Positions 46,168 to 55,057 of a DNA stretch of 64,000 nt are shown piece after piece. The position numbers and the translations under genes were made by a program. The DNA lies in contig DKKL01000034.1 of the NCBI GenBank assembly GCA_002455255.1, positions 71,731 through 135,730 on the forward strand, in the 5' to 3' direction. The first letter of the stretch is position 1. Each line of letters begins with the position of its first letter. The stretch is from Candidatus Tepidiaquacellales bacterium UBA6667 (GTDB lineage Bacteria > Bacteroidota > Ignavibacteria > Tepidaquicellales > Tepidaquicellaceae). Below the pieces are notes generated by a model. It searched no databases, was not told where the DNA came from, and saw only the letters and a program-made list of their open reading frames with translations.

Positions 46168-47076
46168 TTATTTAGCCCACAATGTAGGGTTAATAATTGT
46201 TTCCGGTATATCATTTGTAATTTCCAGTATTTCATTTAAATATTCATCATCAAGTTCAGTAGAATTATTATATAACTTAATATTCTCATTTAACTGTTGA
46301 ATATTATCAACCCCAAAAATTAACTTACAATCTTTATAAAAAGTTTTAAAAAAATTTACAGTAAACTGTTCAAATGTAAATCCTGATTTTTTAATAATTT
46401 CGGACAATAATTTTTTATACTTTATAAACTCTTTTATATTTTCAGGGATTTGTGAATCATCAAGAAAAAACAATCCTTGCAGAAAAATACTTCGTATAAA
46501 TACAATATTTTGAAAATCGTTAGCAGTTTTTAAAAATCCTTTATTCTTAAATCTATGGTCGAGCAAATTTGCCGGAACCTGATATGAGGTTAACCTCTCA
46601 TCATTTAATAATTCTTCAGTTTCATCAGCAGAATATAAACTAATTCCGAATGTGTTAATATTTAATTTTTTTTTGTGTTCATACAGATAATTAATTATAA
46701 GTTTTTCATTTAAAAAATAATCATCTGTTCTGTGAAACATAAGACAATCTATCGTTTCACTTTTTAAATTTCTCTTAGAAGATTCTACTGCCAAAATAAC
46801 TTTTTCGATTATTTCAATTTCATCTTCTTGATTTTTTAAAGTTTCCAATATAGGTGGTAACTTTGTAACTATAAATGCATCAGATTTTTTATTTTGGAAA
46901 TAATCGCCTAATAACTGTTCTGAATTTCCATACGCAGAAGCGGTATCATAATATCTTACACCTGAAGACTCCGCAGTTTTTATAATCTTAACAGCATTCG
47001 TTTTTGTCGGTTTCCCTGATTTATTCGCAATGCCATACTTAAGTCCTAATTGTGCTGTTCCTAATGTAAAATTCAT
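46168..47076 (-). CDS. Aldo/keto reductase
   Basis: A 302-residue (beta/alpha)8 NAD(P)H oxidoreductase. From ATG 47076 it starts NFTLGTAQLGLKYGIANK. Catalytic Asp and Tyr are in YYDTASAYGNSEQLLG (near residue 42-57), Lys in FIVTKLPPI (near 70), and His in CLMFHRTDDY (near 114). The ATG at 47076 overlaps the pseI stop in an ATGA; a start 24 nt upstream would add an extra MGFNYKCK. Members of this AKR branch occur next to nonulosonic acid genes; oxidising or reducing a nonulosonate side-chain position before amination is an inference. Confidence 0.85.
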   Translation of the reverse strand: MNFTLGTAQLGLKYGIANKSGKPTKTNAVKIIKTAESSGVRYYDTASAYGNSEQLLGDYFQNKKSDAFIVTKLPPILETLKNQEDEIEIIEKVILAVESSKRNLKSETIDCLMFHRTDDYFLNEKLIINYLYEHKKKLNINTFGISLYSADETEELLNDERLTSYQVPANLLDHRFKNKGFLKTANDFQNIVFIRSIFLQGLFFLDDSQIPENIKEFIKYKKLLSEIIKKSGFTFEQFTVNFFKTFYKDCKLIFGVDNIQQLNENIKLYNNSTELDDEYLNEILEITNDIPETIINPTLWAK

Positions 47077-48131
47077 TTTGCATTTATAATTAAATCCCAA
47101 TTAAGAGGAGTTCCGGCAGAAATATCTGATGCTGCTTTTTTACCGATTAATATATCATAAAACTCGGGATGCAATCCGTCACCAGGTCTAATAATTTTTA
47201 AATTTTCTTCAGAGAATAAATCACCCTTTTTTACGTCCGATGAAACGTAAACAGATCTTTTGAAACTAATACTCTTCTTTTCAGATTCAGTAATTTCAAA
47301 TTGAGGTTTTCCTAATGACTGAAATGCTCTTTCTGATTCAATGACGAGAGATTTTAATTCATCCGGCTCAAGTGAGAAAGCAGAGTCAACTCCGCCATCA
47401 GCTCTGCTCAGGGTGAAATGTTTTTCAATGACTCTTGCCCCAAGAGCAACCGCAGCAATAGAAGCACCGATACCCATTGTATGATCTGACAAACCAATTA
47501 TACAATTGAATATTTCCTTTAAGAGAGGTATAGTCCTTACATTAGTATTTTCAGGTGTTGCAGGATAAGTGCTTGTGCATTTTAAAAGAATAAGTTCCTT
47601 GCAACCCGCTGATTTCAAGACGTTTACTGATTTGAATACATCTGAAAGAGTTGATATACCTGTTGACATAATTACAGGTTTACCTGTTGATGCTACTTTT
47701 CTAAGAAGCGGATAATGATTGTTTTCAAATGATGCAATTTTGTATACAGGGCAATCCAAAGTTTCAAGAAAATCAACTGCTGATTCATCAAAAGGTGAAC
47801 TAAAAATTATAATATTTTTTGATTTTGCATATTCAAATAAATCTTTATGCCATTCCCACGGTGTATATGCTTCCTTATATAACTGATACAGATTTTTACC
47901 ATCCCACAATGAATTTTTATCATTAATATTAAAAAGTCCTTTGTTATGGTTTAAAGTAATAGTATCAGCAGTGTAGGTCTGTAATTTTACTGCATGTGCA
48001 CCTGATTTCACAGCCGCATCTATTATTGAGTAAGCTCTTTCAATAGACTGGTTATGATTGCCTGACATTTCAGCAATAACGAATGGTTTTGAGTTTTCAG
48101 ATATTTCAAAATCTTTTATTTTAATTTTCAT
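47073..48131 (-). CDS. pseI: Pseudaminic acid synthase (NeuB family)
   Basis: A 352-residue condensing enzyme that joins phosphoenolpyruvate to a 6-deoxy-diacetamido hexose to form a nonulosonic acid. AEMSGNHNQSIERAY near residue 21, KLQTYTADTI near 49, YTPWEWHKDLF near 88, CTSTYPATPE near 186, and IEKHFTLSRADGGVDSAFSL near 234-253 are typical of the PseI branch. A C-terminal SAF (antifreeze-like) domain follows from about residue 290. It overlaps the AKR gene and the PseH-like gene by 4 nt each. Confidence 0.92.
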   Translation of the reverse strand: MKIKIKDFEISENSKPFVIAEMSGNHNQSIERAYSIIDAAVKSGAHAVKLQTYTADTITLNHNKGLFNINDKNSLWDGKNLYQLYKEAYTPWEWHKDLFEYAKSKNIIIFSSPFDESAVDFLETLDCPVYKIASFENNHYPLLRKVASTGKPVIMSTGISTLSDVFKSVNVLKSAGCKELILLKCTSTYPATPENTNVRTIPLLKEIFNCIIGLSDHTMGIGASIAAVALGARVIEKHFTLSRADGGVDSAFSLEPDELKSLVIESERAFQSLGKPQFEITESEKKSISFKRSVYVSSDVKKGDLFSEENLKIIRPGDGLHPEFYDILIGKKAASDISAGTPLNWDLIINAK

Positions 48132-48592
48132 TTTATCAATATATAACTTTTAGAACCGTTTATTTCCTTTTCTTCTTTTACTGCAAACCCTGCTTTTAAG
48201 AAAGATTTCAATGAAGGTAGATTATCAAATTTAATATGAGCAGTTACAATTTCATCAGGATAAATAGTTTTAAAATGATTTACAGCCATCACAAGCATTT
48301 CAGATGAAAGCGATTTACCTCTGAAATTTTTATCAATTAATATACCAATAATATTTTCAGAATTTTTATCAATTCTAACTTGTCCTGCCGGTATATTATT
48401 AAAATAAAAAATTAAATAAAACGAATCAGGGTTTTCTATCTTTCCTAAAAACCAATTTTTATGTGTTTCAAAAGGAATTGTATCCGAGTTGTAAGAGTTT
48501 TGCCTGACTAATGGATCATTAATCCAGGAAAACACCAATTCACAATCTTCCTTTGTTGCAAATCTGAAAATTAGTTTATTATTGACTTCCAA
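48128..48592 (-). CDS. pseH: PseH-like N-acetyltransferase (GNAT)
   Basis: A 154-residue GNAT enzyme that would acetylate the C4 amino group of UDP-4-amino-4,6-dideoxy-AltNAc. WINDPLVRQNSYNSD near residues 24-38 and HKNWFLGKIENPDS near 44 are characteristic of PseH; the acetyl-CoA loop is IDKNFRGKSLSSEMLVMAV near residue 87-105. Position between pseG and pseI supports the role. Overlap with pseG is 14 nt. The formyltransferase nearby raises the chance that some N-acyl groups are formyl, not acetyl. Confidence 0.83.
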   Translation of the reverse strand: MEVNNKLIFRFATKEDCELVFSWINDPLVRQNSYNSDTIPFETHKNWFLGKIENPDSFYLIFYFNNIPAGQVRIDKNSENIIGILIDKNFRGKSLSSEMLVMAVNHFKTIYPDEIVTAHIKFDNLPSLKSFLKAGFAVKEEKEINGSKSYILIK

Positions 48593-49607
48593 ATAATTCT
48601 CTGAAAATTAGTTTATAATTATCTGCCTGATTATTCGTAAATATACTAAAGATATTATCTATAAGTTGATTTTTAAATTCAGAATTAAGTATTGTATTTC
48701 TGACTATTGCACTAAAATCATTTTCTTTCAATGAGTTAAAATCTCCGCATTTTACAATAAGGTTCAAATCAGAAAGTCCTTTGTAAATGTTTATCTGATT
48801 ATCGGCTGATATACCTGAAAAAACTATACATTTAGATGCCAATGATTCATATGTAACAGAGCTTGAAGGGCAAAGAGAATATTCAGAACGACAAAAGATA
48901 TCAGATAATTCATCCTGAGAAATAGAATTATAAAAGTTTATCACATTTCCTGAATCATTTGATTCAATGAAATTTTCAATTGACTTTATATGAGTATTAG
49001 CAGCACCTGTAATAATATTTATTTCATTAAATATGTTTAATTCATAAATACATTTCAAATATTTCAAAGTAAGATTTCCCGGATCAGCACCGCCAAAATT
49101 TACAGAGATACTGTTCTCATTTTTATTCTTCCCCGTGCATTTGAAGAAAACAGGATTTATAATCAGATAATCAATTCCTAAAAGCAGTTTAGTATAAGTT
49201 TCTTTGGAATACATATCCGGATTTATATTTGGTGCATGGTTTATCACAATATCTGATTCGTAATGGCAATTAAAATCATCATCAAGAGAAACAATTTTAA
49301 TGTTATTTTTTCTTAATTCAGTTTGATATTCAGTTTTAAAATCATATCCATCAAATACGACACAATCAGGTTTTAAATTTAACAAATAAAGAATTTCATT
49401 TTGAAATGGAATGTTATAATCAATTTGTAAAACTTCTATTCCCGAAGATTTCAATTCATTGAGAATTAGTTCATTATCACATTTGGTTACAAAAGTAATT
49501 TCTGCAATATCATTTATATATCCTGAAAAAGTTTTAAGTCTCATAATATGACCAAGCCCTACAGAAGAATTGCCATCAGCCCTTAATATAACTTTAGGTT
49601 TTGCCAA
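48579..49607 (-). CDS. pseG: UDP-2,4-diacetamido-2,4,6-trideoxy-altropyranose hydrolase
   Basis: A 342-residue GT-B-like nucleotidase that removes UDP to free the hexose for PseI. The start VILRADGNSSVGLGHIMRLK contains the PseG GxGHxxR motif with its catalytic His; ISVNFGGADPGNLTLKYL near residue 172 and SSVTYESLASKCIVF near 254 are further family motifs. It lies 11 nt after pseC ends and overlaps pseH by 14 nt. Confidence 0.9.
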   Translation of the reverse strand: MAKPKVILRADGNSSVGLGHIMRLKTFSGYINDIAEITFVTKCDNELILNELKSSGIEVLQIDYNIPFQNEILYLLNLKPDCVVFDGYDFKTEYQTELRKNNIKIVSLDDDFNCHYESDIVINHAPNINPDMYSKETYTKLLLGIDYLIINPVFFKCTGKNKNENSISVNFGGADPGNLTLKYLKCIYELNIFNEINIITGAANTHIKSIENFIESNDSGNVINFYNSISQDELSDIFCRSEYSLCPSSSVTYESLASKCIVFSGISADNQINIYKGLSDLNLIVKCGDFNSLKENDFSAIVRNTILNSEFKNQLIDNIFSIFTNNQADNYKLIFRELFGSQ

Positions 49608-49618
49608 TAAATTAATTA

Positions 49619-50794
49619 TTAAATTTTTAATACAGACTTTAAAGATTCTATAACATAATTTACTTCAGAATCTGTTAATGTTGGATACACAGGGAGTGAA
49701 ATTTCTTTGGAATAAAAATCTTCCGCAATTGGAAAATCATTTTTTTTAAAACCATAATTATTTTTATAATATGGCTGAAGATGTATCGGGATATAATGAA
49801 CCTGGCAAAAAATATTTTTACCGGAAAGTTTTTCAAAAAGTTCTTTTCTTGAAATATTGAATTTTTCAAAATTAATTAACAATGGATATAAATGATAAGC
49901 ATGTTTTACCTCAGGTCTTACAAAAGGGATAGTAATATTTTCTATGTTTGAAAATGCTTCATCATATGCAGATGCAATTTTTCTTCTGTTAATTAAATAG
50001 CCGTCAAGTTTTTTTAACTGGTTTGATCCTAAAGCACATTGAAAATCCGTAATTCTATAATTAAATCCAAGATCAATCATTTCATAATACCATGAACCGT
50101 GATTTTCTTCAAGCAGGTTCGCGTCTTTTGTCATTCCGTGTGTTCGTAATAATTTAATTTTTTCTGCAAGTTCGGTATTATCCGTTAACACAGCACCACC
50201 TTCACCTGTAGTAATATGTTTCACAGGATGAAAACTCATATTTACTGTTTCTGCAAATTTAACTGCATATTGTTTATCATTATAATATTCCGCACCTAAC
50301 GCATGGCAAAAGTCATTAACTAATTTAAAATCATATTTTTCAGAAAGAGATTTCAGGAATTTCCAATCGCAAACGTTACCGGCAAAATCAACAGCAACAA
50401 CAGCTTTCACATTTTTACCTGACTTTTTCAGTGAAAATATTTTCTCTTCAAGTTTAACGGGATCAATTGTATAAGTTTTAGAATCTATATCTGCAAATTC
50501 AGGAACAGCACCGCAATAAATTGCACAGTTTATGCTTGCAAGAAAAGAAATAGGAGAAGTTATAATTACATCATTAACATTCCATCCGGAAGCTTTCGCT
50601 ATAAGGTGTAAAGATGCAGTACCGTTTGAAACTGCAACTGAATTAGTTGACCCAAAATATTTACAAAGATTATTTTCAAAGTTTGAAACTTCAGGTCCCT
50701 GAGTAAGCCAATCCGATTTCAGAACGCGAACTACTTCGTTAATATCACTTTCATCAATACACTGCTTTCCATAACTGATTTTACTGTCAAACAT
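49619..50794 (-). CDS. pseC: UDP-4-amino-4,6-dideoxy-N-acetyl-altrosamine transaminase
   Basis: A 391-residue DegT/DnrJ/EryC1-type PLP enzyme that aminates C4 of the PseB product. Start YGKQCIDESDINEVVRVLKS, SNGTASLHLIAKA near residue 57, PLP lysine in MSFHPVKHITTGEGGA (near residue 191), and YRITDFQCALGSNQLKK near 245. Sequence pattern and the PseB neighbour (8-nt overlap) support PseC over other DegT transaminases. Confidence 0.92.
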   Translation of the reverse strand: MFDSKISYGKQCIDESDINEVVRVLKSDWLTQGPEVSNFENNLCKYFGSTNSVAVSNGTASLHLIAKASGWNVNDVIITSPISFLASINCAIYCGAVPEFADIDSKTYTIDPVKLEEKIFSLKKSGKNVKAVVAVDFAGNVCDWKFLKSLSEKYDFKLVNDFCHALGAEYYNDKQYAVKFAETVNMSFHPVKHITTGEGGAVLTDNTELAEKIKLLRTHGMTKDANLLEENHGSWYYEMIDLGFNYRITDFQCALGSNQLKKLDGYLINRRKIASAYDEAFSNIENITIPFVRPEVKHAYHLYPLLINFEKFNISRKELFEKLSGKNIFCQVHYIPIHLQPYYKNNYGFKKNDFPIAEDFYSKEISLPVYPTLTDSEVNYVIESLKSVLKI

Positions 50795-51806
50795 CGAAGT
50801 CTGTATTTTTATTTATTAAATCCTTTATTTCTTCTACAGAAAGCCATTCAGTATTTGTGCCACTGTTATATTTAAAACCAAATTCACAAAATTTTCCTTC
50901 AGAGCCATTGCTGTTTTTTCTGAAATCTTCTACTTCCCAAAGTTCACTCAAAATAGCCGGAAGTATCACAAAATAATCTTTGAACTCAATCGTATTTAAC
51001 GAATCAGTTTCAGTTATCATTTCTTCATGAATTTTTTCTCCCGGTCTGACACCTATAATATCAATTTTACATTCAGGAGCAATCGCTTTTGCCACATCAA
51101 GAATTCTGTAAGATGGAATTTTAGGAACAAATAATTCTCCACCCCACATTTTATCAAGACATTTCAAAACAAAATCTACCCCTTCTTGAAGTGTGATATT
51201 AAATCTTGTCATTCTGTCATCAGTTACCGGTAATACACCGGAATTTTTTTTACTGATAAAAAATGGAATTACAGAACCCCTGCTACCCATCACATTTCCA
51301 TATCTGACAACTGAAAATTTTATATCTTTACTACCTCGATAGTTATTAGCCGCAATAAATAATTTATCAGAAGTTAATTTTGTTGCCCCGTATAAGTTAA
51401 TCGGTGCCGCTGCTTTATCCGTACTTAATGCAATTACTTTATTCACATTACTTCTGATGCATGCATCTATAACATTTTGCCCGCCAATAATATTTGTTTT
51501 AACCGCTTCAAAAGGATTATACTCTGCCGCAGGTACTTGTTTTAATGCAGCAGCATGAATAACAACATCAACATTATCCATTGCGAGCTTTAAGCGTTCA
51601 AGATCTCTCACATCACCTATAAAAAATCTTATTTGTTTTGGATATTTTGAGAAAAAAGGATCAGTTTGCATTTCAAACTGTTTCAGTTCGTCACGGCTAT
51701 ATACAATTATTTTTTTTGGTTTATAATTATTTAGAACAGTCTTAATAAATTTTTTCCCAAAAGAACCGGTACCACCGGTAACTAAAATGGTTTTATCGTT
51801 AAGCAT
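50787..51806 (-). CDS. pseB: UDP-N-acetylglucosamine 4,6-dehydratase (inverting)
   Basis: A 339-residue extended SDR starting pseudaminic-acid synthesis from UDP-GlcNAc. ILVTGGTGSFGKKFIKTV near the start, IVYSRDELKQFEMQ near residue 34, AAALKQVPAAEYNPFEA near 86, STDKAAAPINLYGATK near 128 (Tyr-Lys pair), VRPGEKIHEEMI near 257. The YSRDELKQ segment distinguishes PseB/FlaA1 from the larger CapD/PglF dehydratases. First of the pse run, 18 nt after the Wzc gene ends. Confidence 0.93.
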   Translation of the reverse strand: MLNDKTILVTGGTGSFGKKFIKTVLNNYKPKKIIVYSRDELKQFEMQTDPFFSKYPKQIRFFIGDVRDLERLKLAMDNVDVVIHAAALKQVPAAEYNPFEAVKTNIIGGQNVIDACIRSNVNKVIALSTDKAAAPINLYGATKLTSDKLFIAANNYRGSKDIKFSVVRYGNVMGSRGSVIPFFISKKNSGVLPVTDDRMTRFNITLQEGVDFVLKCLDKMWGGELFVPKIPSYRILDVAKAIAPECKIDIIGVRPGEKIHEEMITETDSLNTIEFKDYFVILPAILSELWEVEDFRKNSNGSEGKFCEFGFKYNSGTNTEWLSVEEIKDLINKNTDFDV

Positions 51807-51824
51807 AAATTATTTTGAATAAAT

Positions 51825-54074
51825 TCAATTTTTTTTAGATACAGTTTTTGATTTATTTTCCTGATTATAGTAATAGTAGTAATTATAATAATATCCGTAA
51901 ACACTGTTATAATTAAAATTATTCAGCACAACACCCAAAAATTTATGCGGGTCAATGCCATATAAACGCTGATATGATTTAAGGAAAATATCAATTGGCG
52001 TTTTATTTGCAAGTGCTACTAATACTTCACCATCAACTATTCTTGTGAGGATTTCAGAATCTGTTACAGAAATAAATGGAGGTGAATCAAGAATTACATA
52101 ATCATACTTTTCTCTCAACATATCCAATAAATTTTTGAATTGTTGAGAACTAAGTAATTCAGATGGGTTTGGAGGTATAGTTCCGCTGGTAATAAACTCC
52201 ATTAAAGGAAGTTTTGTTTTATTTAAAATTTCTTCAAAGTTCACTTTTCCAAACAGATAATCACTTAACCCCGGGAATCTATTAGTTTCAAACAATGAGT
52301 GTACTCTCGGTTTTCTTAAATCGCAATCTATCAATAATACTTTTTTATCAGATAAAGCAAATGAACCTGCTAAGTTTACTGCTACTGTTGTTTTACCTTC
52401 AGATGGAACTGAACTTGTAATTAATATAGTTTTCAAAAGTTCACCGTTAAGTTTTGAAAACTGAATTCTTGTTCTCAATGCCTTAAATGCTTCTGATTCT
52501 TTTGACTTAGGATTATTTGCAACAAAAAATTCATTCAAAGAAGATCCTTTTGATTTTAAATCCACTACAGATGGAATCCATGCAAGCATGCTGATACCTT
52601 TGGATTCAATATCTTCAGGTGATTTAATAGTTCTATCAAGGAAGTTTCTGAGGAATGCAATTCCAAATCCTAATAATAAACCAATCACACATCCTCCGGT
52701 GAAAATGAGCATACGGTTTGGTTTATATGGCTTTAAAGGTAATGTTGCGTTGTCTATAACACTAACATTTCCGAGTTGAGATTTTTCATTGATAACAGAT
52801 TCCTGATATTTTTCTTCGAGAAGTAAAAACAATTTTTCATCAGCTCTTCTGTTTCTTTCTAATTTCGCAAGTTCAATTGATTGAGAAGGTAATTTTGAAA
52901 ACTCATTTTCATATTTACCCAAAAGATTTTTTAAAGAATTAAATCTTGCATTTGACGATTGTATAGAAACGCCTGATGTTAATAACTGTGCAGTAATTTC
53001 TTTCCTTTCATCCGGAGTTCCTGCATAGACACCGGTTTTCAAAAGTTCAACTTTTTCATCCAAAGATTTTTTTAAAGCTGTAATTTTTGAATCATACTCA
53101 TTTTTAACTTTTTCTATTAACTTTGGATCTTTCGGAATTGTTAATTCCATATTTCGCTCAGCTTCTACATTGGCTATCGTTTTCTGAAGTTCTTGAATAT
53201 AGCTTTGACTAATTTGAGATTCTACATAAGTAATAAGTTGAGGATCAAGTCTTTCAAGTTCTGATTTTAATGCATCATAAGTTCTTCTTGAAGTTATAAG
53301 TTCTACTTCAGAAGCATTTTTCTGTGCCTCGAGTGTTGCAATTTGTTCTACTATTGATTTTGCCTGGTCATCTAAGAATACAATTCCACCTCTTTGTTGA
53401 AAATCCTGAAGTGCTGCTTCAGAATTTGTAAGGTCATTTAATTTTTTATTTTTTATTTCAAAAAGATAATCACCAACATTTTTAACTCCCTTTCTGCTGA
53501 ACTCAAGATTATAATTTAAATATGCTGCTGCATATGCATTGGCTATCAATCTTGCTTCAAATTGTGAAGGACTATCTGCATCTATCGCTATTATATCAAG
53601 ACCTCTTTTTTGACTTATAGAAACAATAGAACCGAGTATTTCTGTAAGTTCTTCCGGCACTACAATTTCAGAATTAATTTTCTTATTTCTGTTAAATAAA
53701 TAATAAAATTCAGATTTGGAATCAGAATTCTTAAAAGAGTCTATTAATGCTTTTGCAGTTAAACTTCTGATTGTTTGACTTTTAAGAATTTCAATTTCAT
53801 TTGATATTGATCTGTCACTTGCATAGTCAGAAAATCCGGGAATCATATTGGAGGTAAGCAGACTGCCCTGAGGTTTTTGAATTAAAAGAGATGTTGTTGA
53901 TTTATAAATATCTTTTGCCCGTAATACATAAAAACCGGTAACGGCAATACAAATTATAAAAACGATTAATATGATTATCCAATTTGATTTTATAATATTA
54001 AGAAATATATGGAGATTATCCATATCTCTTTCTTTTTTAACCGGATTTATTTTGTTGTTAGAAATGTCTGACAT
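51825..54074 (-). CDS. wzc: Polysaccharide co-polymerase/tyrosine autokinase (Wzc family)
   Basis: A 749-residue bacterial BY-kinase that controls chain length and export with Wza and a phosphatase. Order: Wzz domain with TM1 (about 30-50), long coiled-coil periplasmic part (about 190-420), GNVR-like segment (KLERNRRADEKLFLLLEE), TM2 (about 455-475), then the kinase with Walker A SSVPSEGKTT (about 554-563), Walker A' VLLIDCDLRKPR (about 579-590) and Walker B DYVILDSPP. The C-terminal tail has nine tyrosines between residues 726 and 736, the autophosphorylation cluster. No Wza or phosphatase gene is in the window. Confidence 0.92.
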   Translation of the reverse strand: MSDISNNKINPVKKERDMDNLHIFLNIIKSNWIIILIVFIICIAVTGFYVLRAKDIYKSTTSLLIQKPQGSLLTSNMIPGFSDYASDRSISNEIEILKSQTIRSLTAKALIDSFKNSDSKSEFYYLFNRNKKINSEIVVPEELTEILGSIVSISQKRGLDIIAIDADSPSQFEARLIANAYAAAYLNYNLEFSRKGVKNVGDYLFEIKNKKLNDLTNSEAALQDFQQRGGIVFLDDQAKSIVEQIATLEAQKNASEVELITSRRTYDALKSELERLDPQLITYVESQISQSYIQELQKTIANVEAERNMELTIPKDPKLIEKVKNEYDSKITALKKSLDEKVELLKTGVYAGTPDERKEITAQLLTSGVSIQSSNARFNSLKNLLGKYENEFSKLPSQSIELAKLERNRRADEKLFLLLEEKYQESVINEKSQLGNVSVIDNATLPLKPYKPNRMLIFTGGCVIGLLLGFGIAFLRNFLDRTIKSPEDIESKGISMLAWIPSVVDLKSKGSSLNEFFVANNPKSKESEAFKALRTRIQFSKLNGELLKTILITSSVPSEGKTTVAVNLAGSFALSDKKVLLIDCDLRKPRVHSLFETNRFPGLSDYLFGKVNFEEILNKTKLPLMEFITSGTIPPNPSELLSSQQFKNLLDMLREKYDYVILDSPPFISVTDSEILTRIVDGEVLVALANKTPIDIFLKSYQRLYGIDPHKFLGVVLNNFNYNSVYGYYYNYYYYYNQENKSKTVSKKN

Positions 54075-54161
54075 TTTAGACGTAGATTACCAAAGGAAAA
54101 TTATGGAAATTAAATAAAAATGTAATTTGCTGAAATTTTTTGGATAATAATTCTATAAATT

Positions 54162-54190
54162 AAAAACTCGGCCTTTTGAGCCGAGTTTTT
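54162..54190 (-). terminator. Intrinsic terminator after the outer-membrane protein gene
   Basis: An 11-bp perfect stem AAAAACTCGGC/GCCGAGTTTTT with a 7-nt loop (54173-54179). It ends in T5 on the plus strand and the complementary A5 gives U5 on the minus-strand transcript. It begins 24 nt after the stop of the minus-strand barrel gene and is symmetrical, so it can work both ways. It separates that gene from wzc, which therefore is likely transcribed from its own promoter or by read-through. Confidence 0.8.
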
Positions 54191-54213
54191 ATAATTTAAG
54201 ATAAAAATTATTT

Positions 54214-54945
54214 TTATTTACCGGATTTTAACATCTGACCAAGATAATAATTTAGCCCTACACTCATAGAGAACATTCCTAATGCTCTTTTGAATCCCGG
54301 ACCACCTAATCCATCGCCATCGTTTAAGTTAATGTTTCCTGGAGTGTTACTGTTTGAAGCATTAAACATATTCATAAAATTATATTTCATACCAAGGTTC
54401 AAACCCCATTTTTTCTGTGCACCGAAAATCCACTCGAAACCGCCGGTTAATGCAAGGCCAAATCTTGTTGAACTTTCAATTTCACCATAGTTTGAATTAT
54501 AAACAGGAGCTGAAATCATATTTGTAGTAAATAATAAACCAAGATATTGTCTATCATCACAATTAGGTCTGAAAACATATTCATAACCTACAGCTCCACC
54601 AATGATATCATAGAAAGTATGAGGTGCAACAGGATTCATCAGTAAAGGTGTTTTATTTTTATCGTAACTGTTTACCATTTTATTATATTCAGCACCTACA
54701 ACTATTCTGCTCGATTTTTTTTGACCTAAACCGAATTTTGCTGTTAAGTTTATACCTCTTCCCCAGATTGCTCCATAATTACCACTGTTGGTTAAGCTTG
54801 TGCCATAAAAATCATTTGTGGCAAAATTACCGCTTAATCCCAATCCTATTGATGTGGAAGGTGCAGTATAACGCTGAGAAAATGAAATATTTGAAGACAG
54901 AAAAATAAAAGTCAGAGCTAAAGATAGTAAAGTTATTTTTTTCAT
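54214..54945 (-). CDS. Outer-membrane beta-barrel protein of unknown function
   Basis: A 243-residue secreted protein: signal peptide of about 23 residues (MKKITLLSLALTFIFLSSNI..., cleavage after SFS or so), then alternating hydrophobic/polar strands rich in Gly, Asn and Tyr (KFGLGQKKSSRIVVGAEYNK, YGEIESSTRFGLALTGGFEW) ending in SMSVGLNYYLGQM. This looks like an 8- to 10-stranded barrel of the OmpW/porin-like type. No family can be named. An AGGA sequence lies 8 nt before the ATG. It sits between the dehydratase and wzc but is isolated by a terminator, so it may not belong to the glycan pathway. Confidence 0.72.
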   Translation of the reverse strand: MKKITLLSLALTFIFLSSNISFSQRYTAPSTSIGLGLSGNFATNDFYGTSLTNSGNYGAIWGRGINLTAKFGLGQKKSSRIVVGAEYNKMVNSYDKNKTPLLMNPVAPHTFYDIIGGAVGYEYVFRPNCDDRQYLGLLFTTNMISAPVYNSNYGEIESSTRFGLALTGGFEWIFGAQKKWGLNLGMKYNFMNMFNASNSNTPGNINLNDGDGLGGPGFKRALGMFSMSVGLNYYLGQMLKSGK

Positions 54946-55057
54946 TTATGTTTTCCTAATTTATTATTGTAATTTAATATTATTTGATTGTAAATTCAAG
55001 ATTTTATTTATTATAGAAATATTAAAAAACGTCAATTTTTAATCATTTTTGAAGTTT

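Noticed and set aside
47077..47100. Upstream start for the aldo/keto reductase
   Set aside because: Adds eight residues and overlaps pseI further; ATG 47076 overlaps the pseI stop in an ATGA and begins the conserved strand.
55010..55035. Possible sigma70-type promoter (TTGACG, TATAAT) before the outer-membrane barrel gene
   Set aside because: Both boxes look good on the minus strand, but the spacer is only 14 nt, well below the usual 17, and the surroundings are so AT-rich that chance matches are likely.
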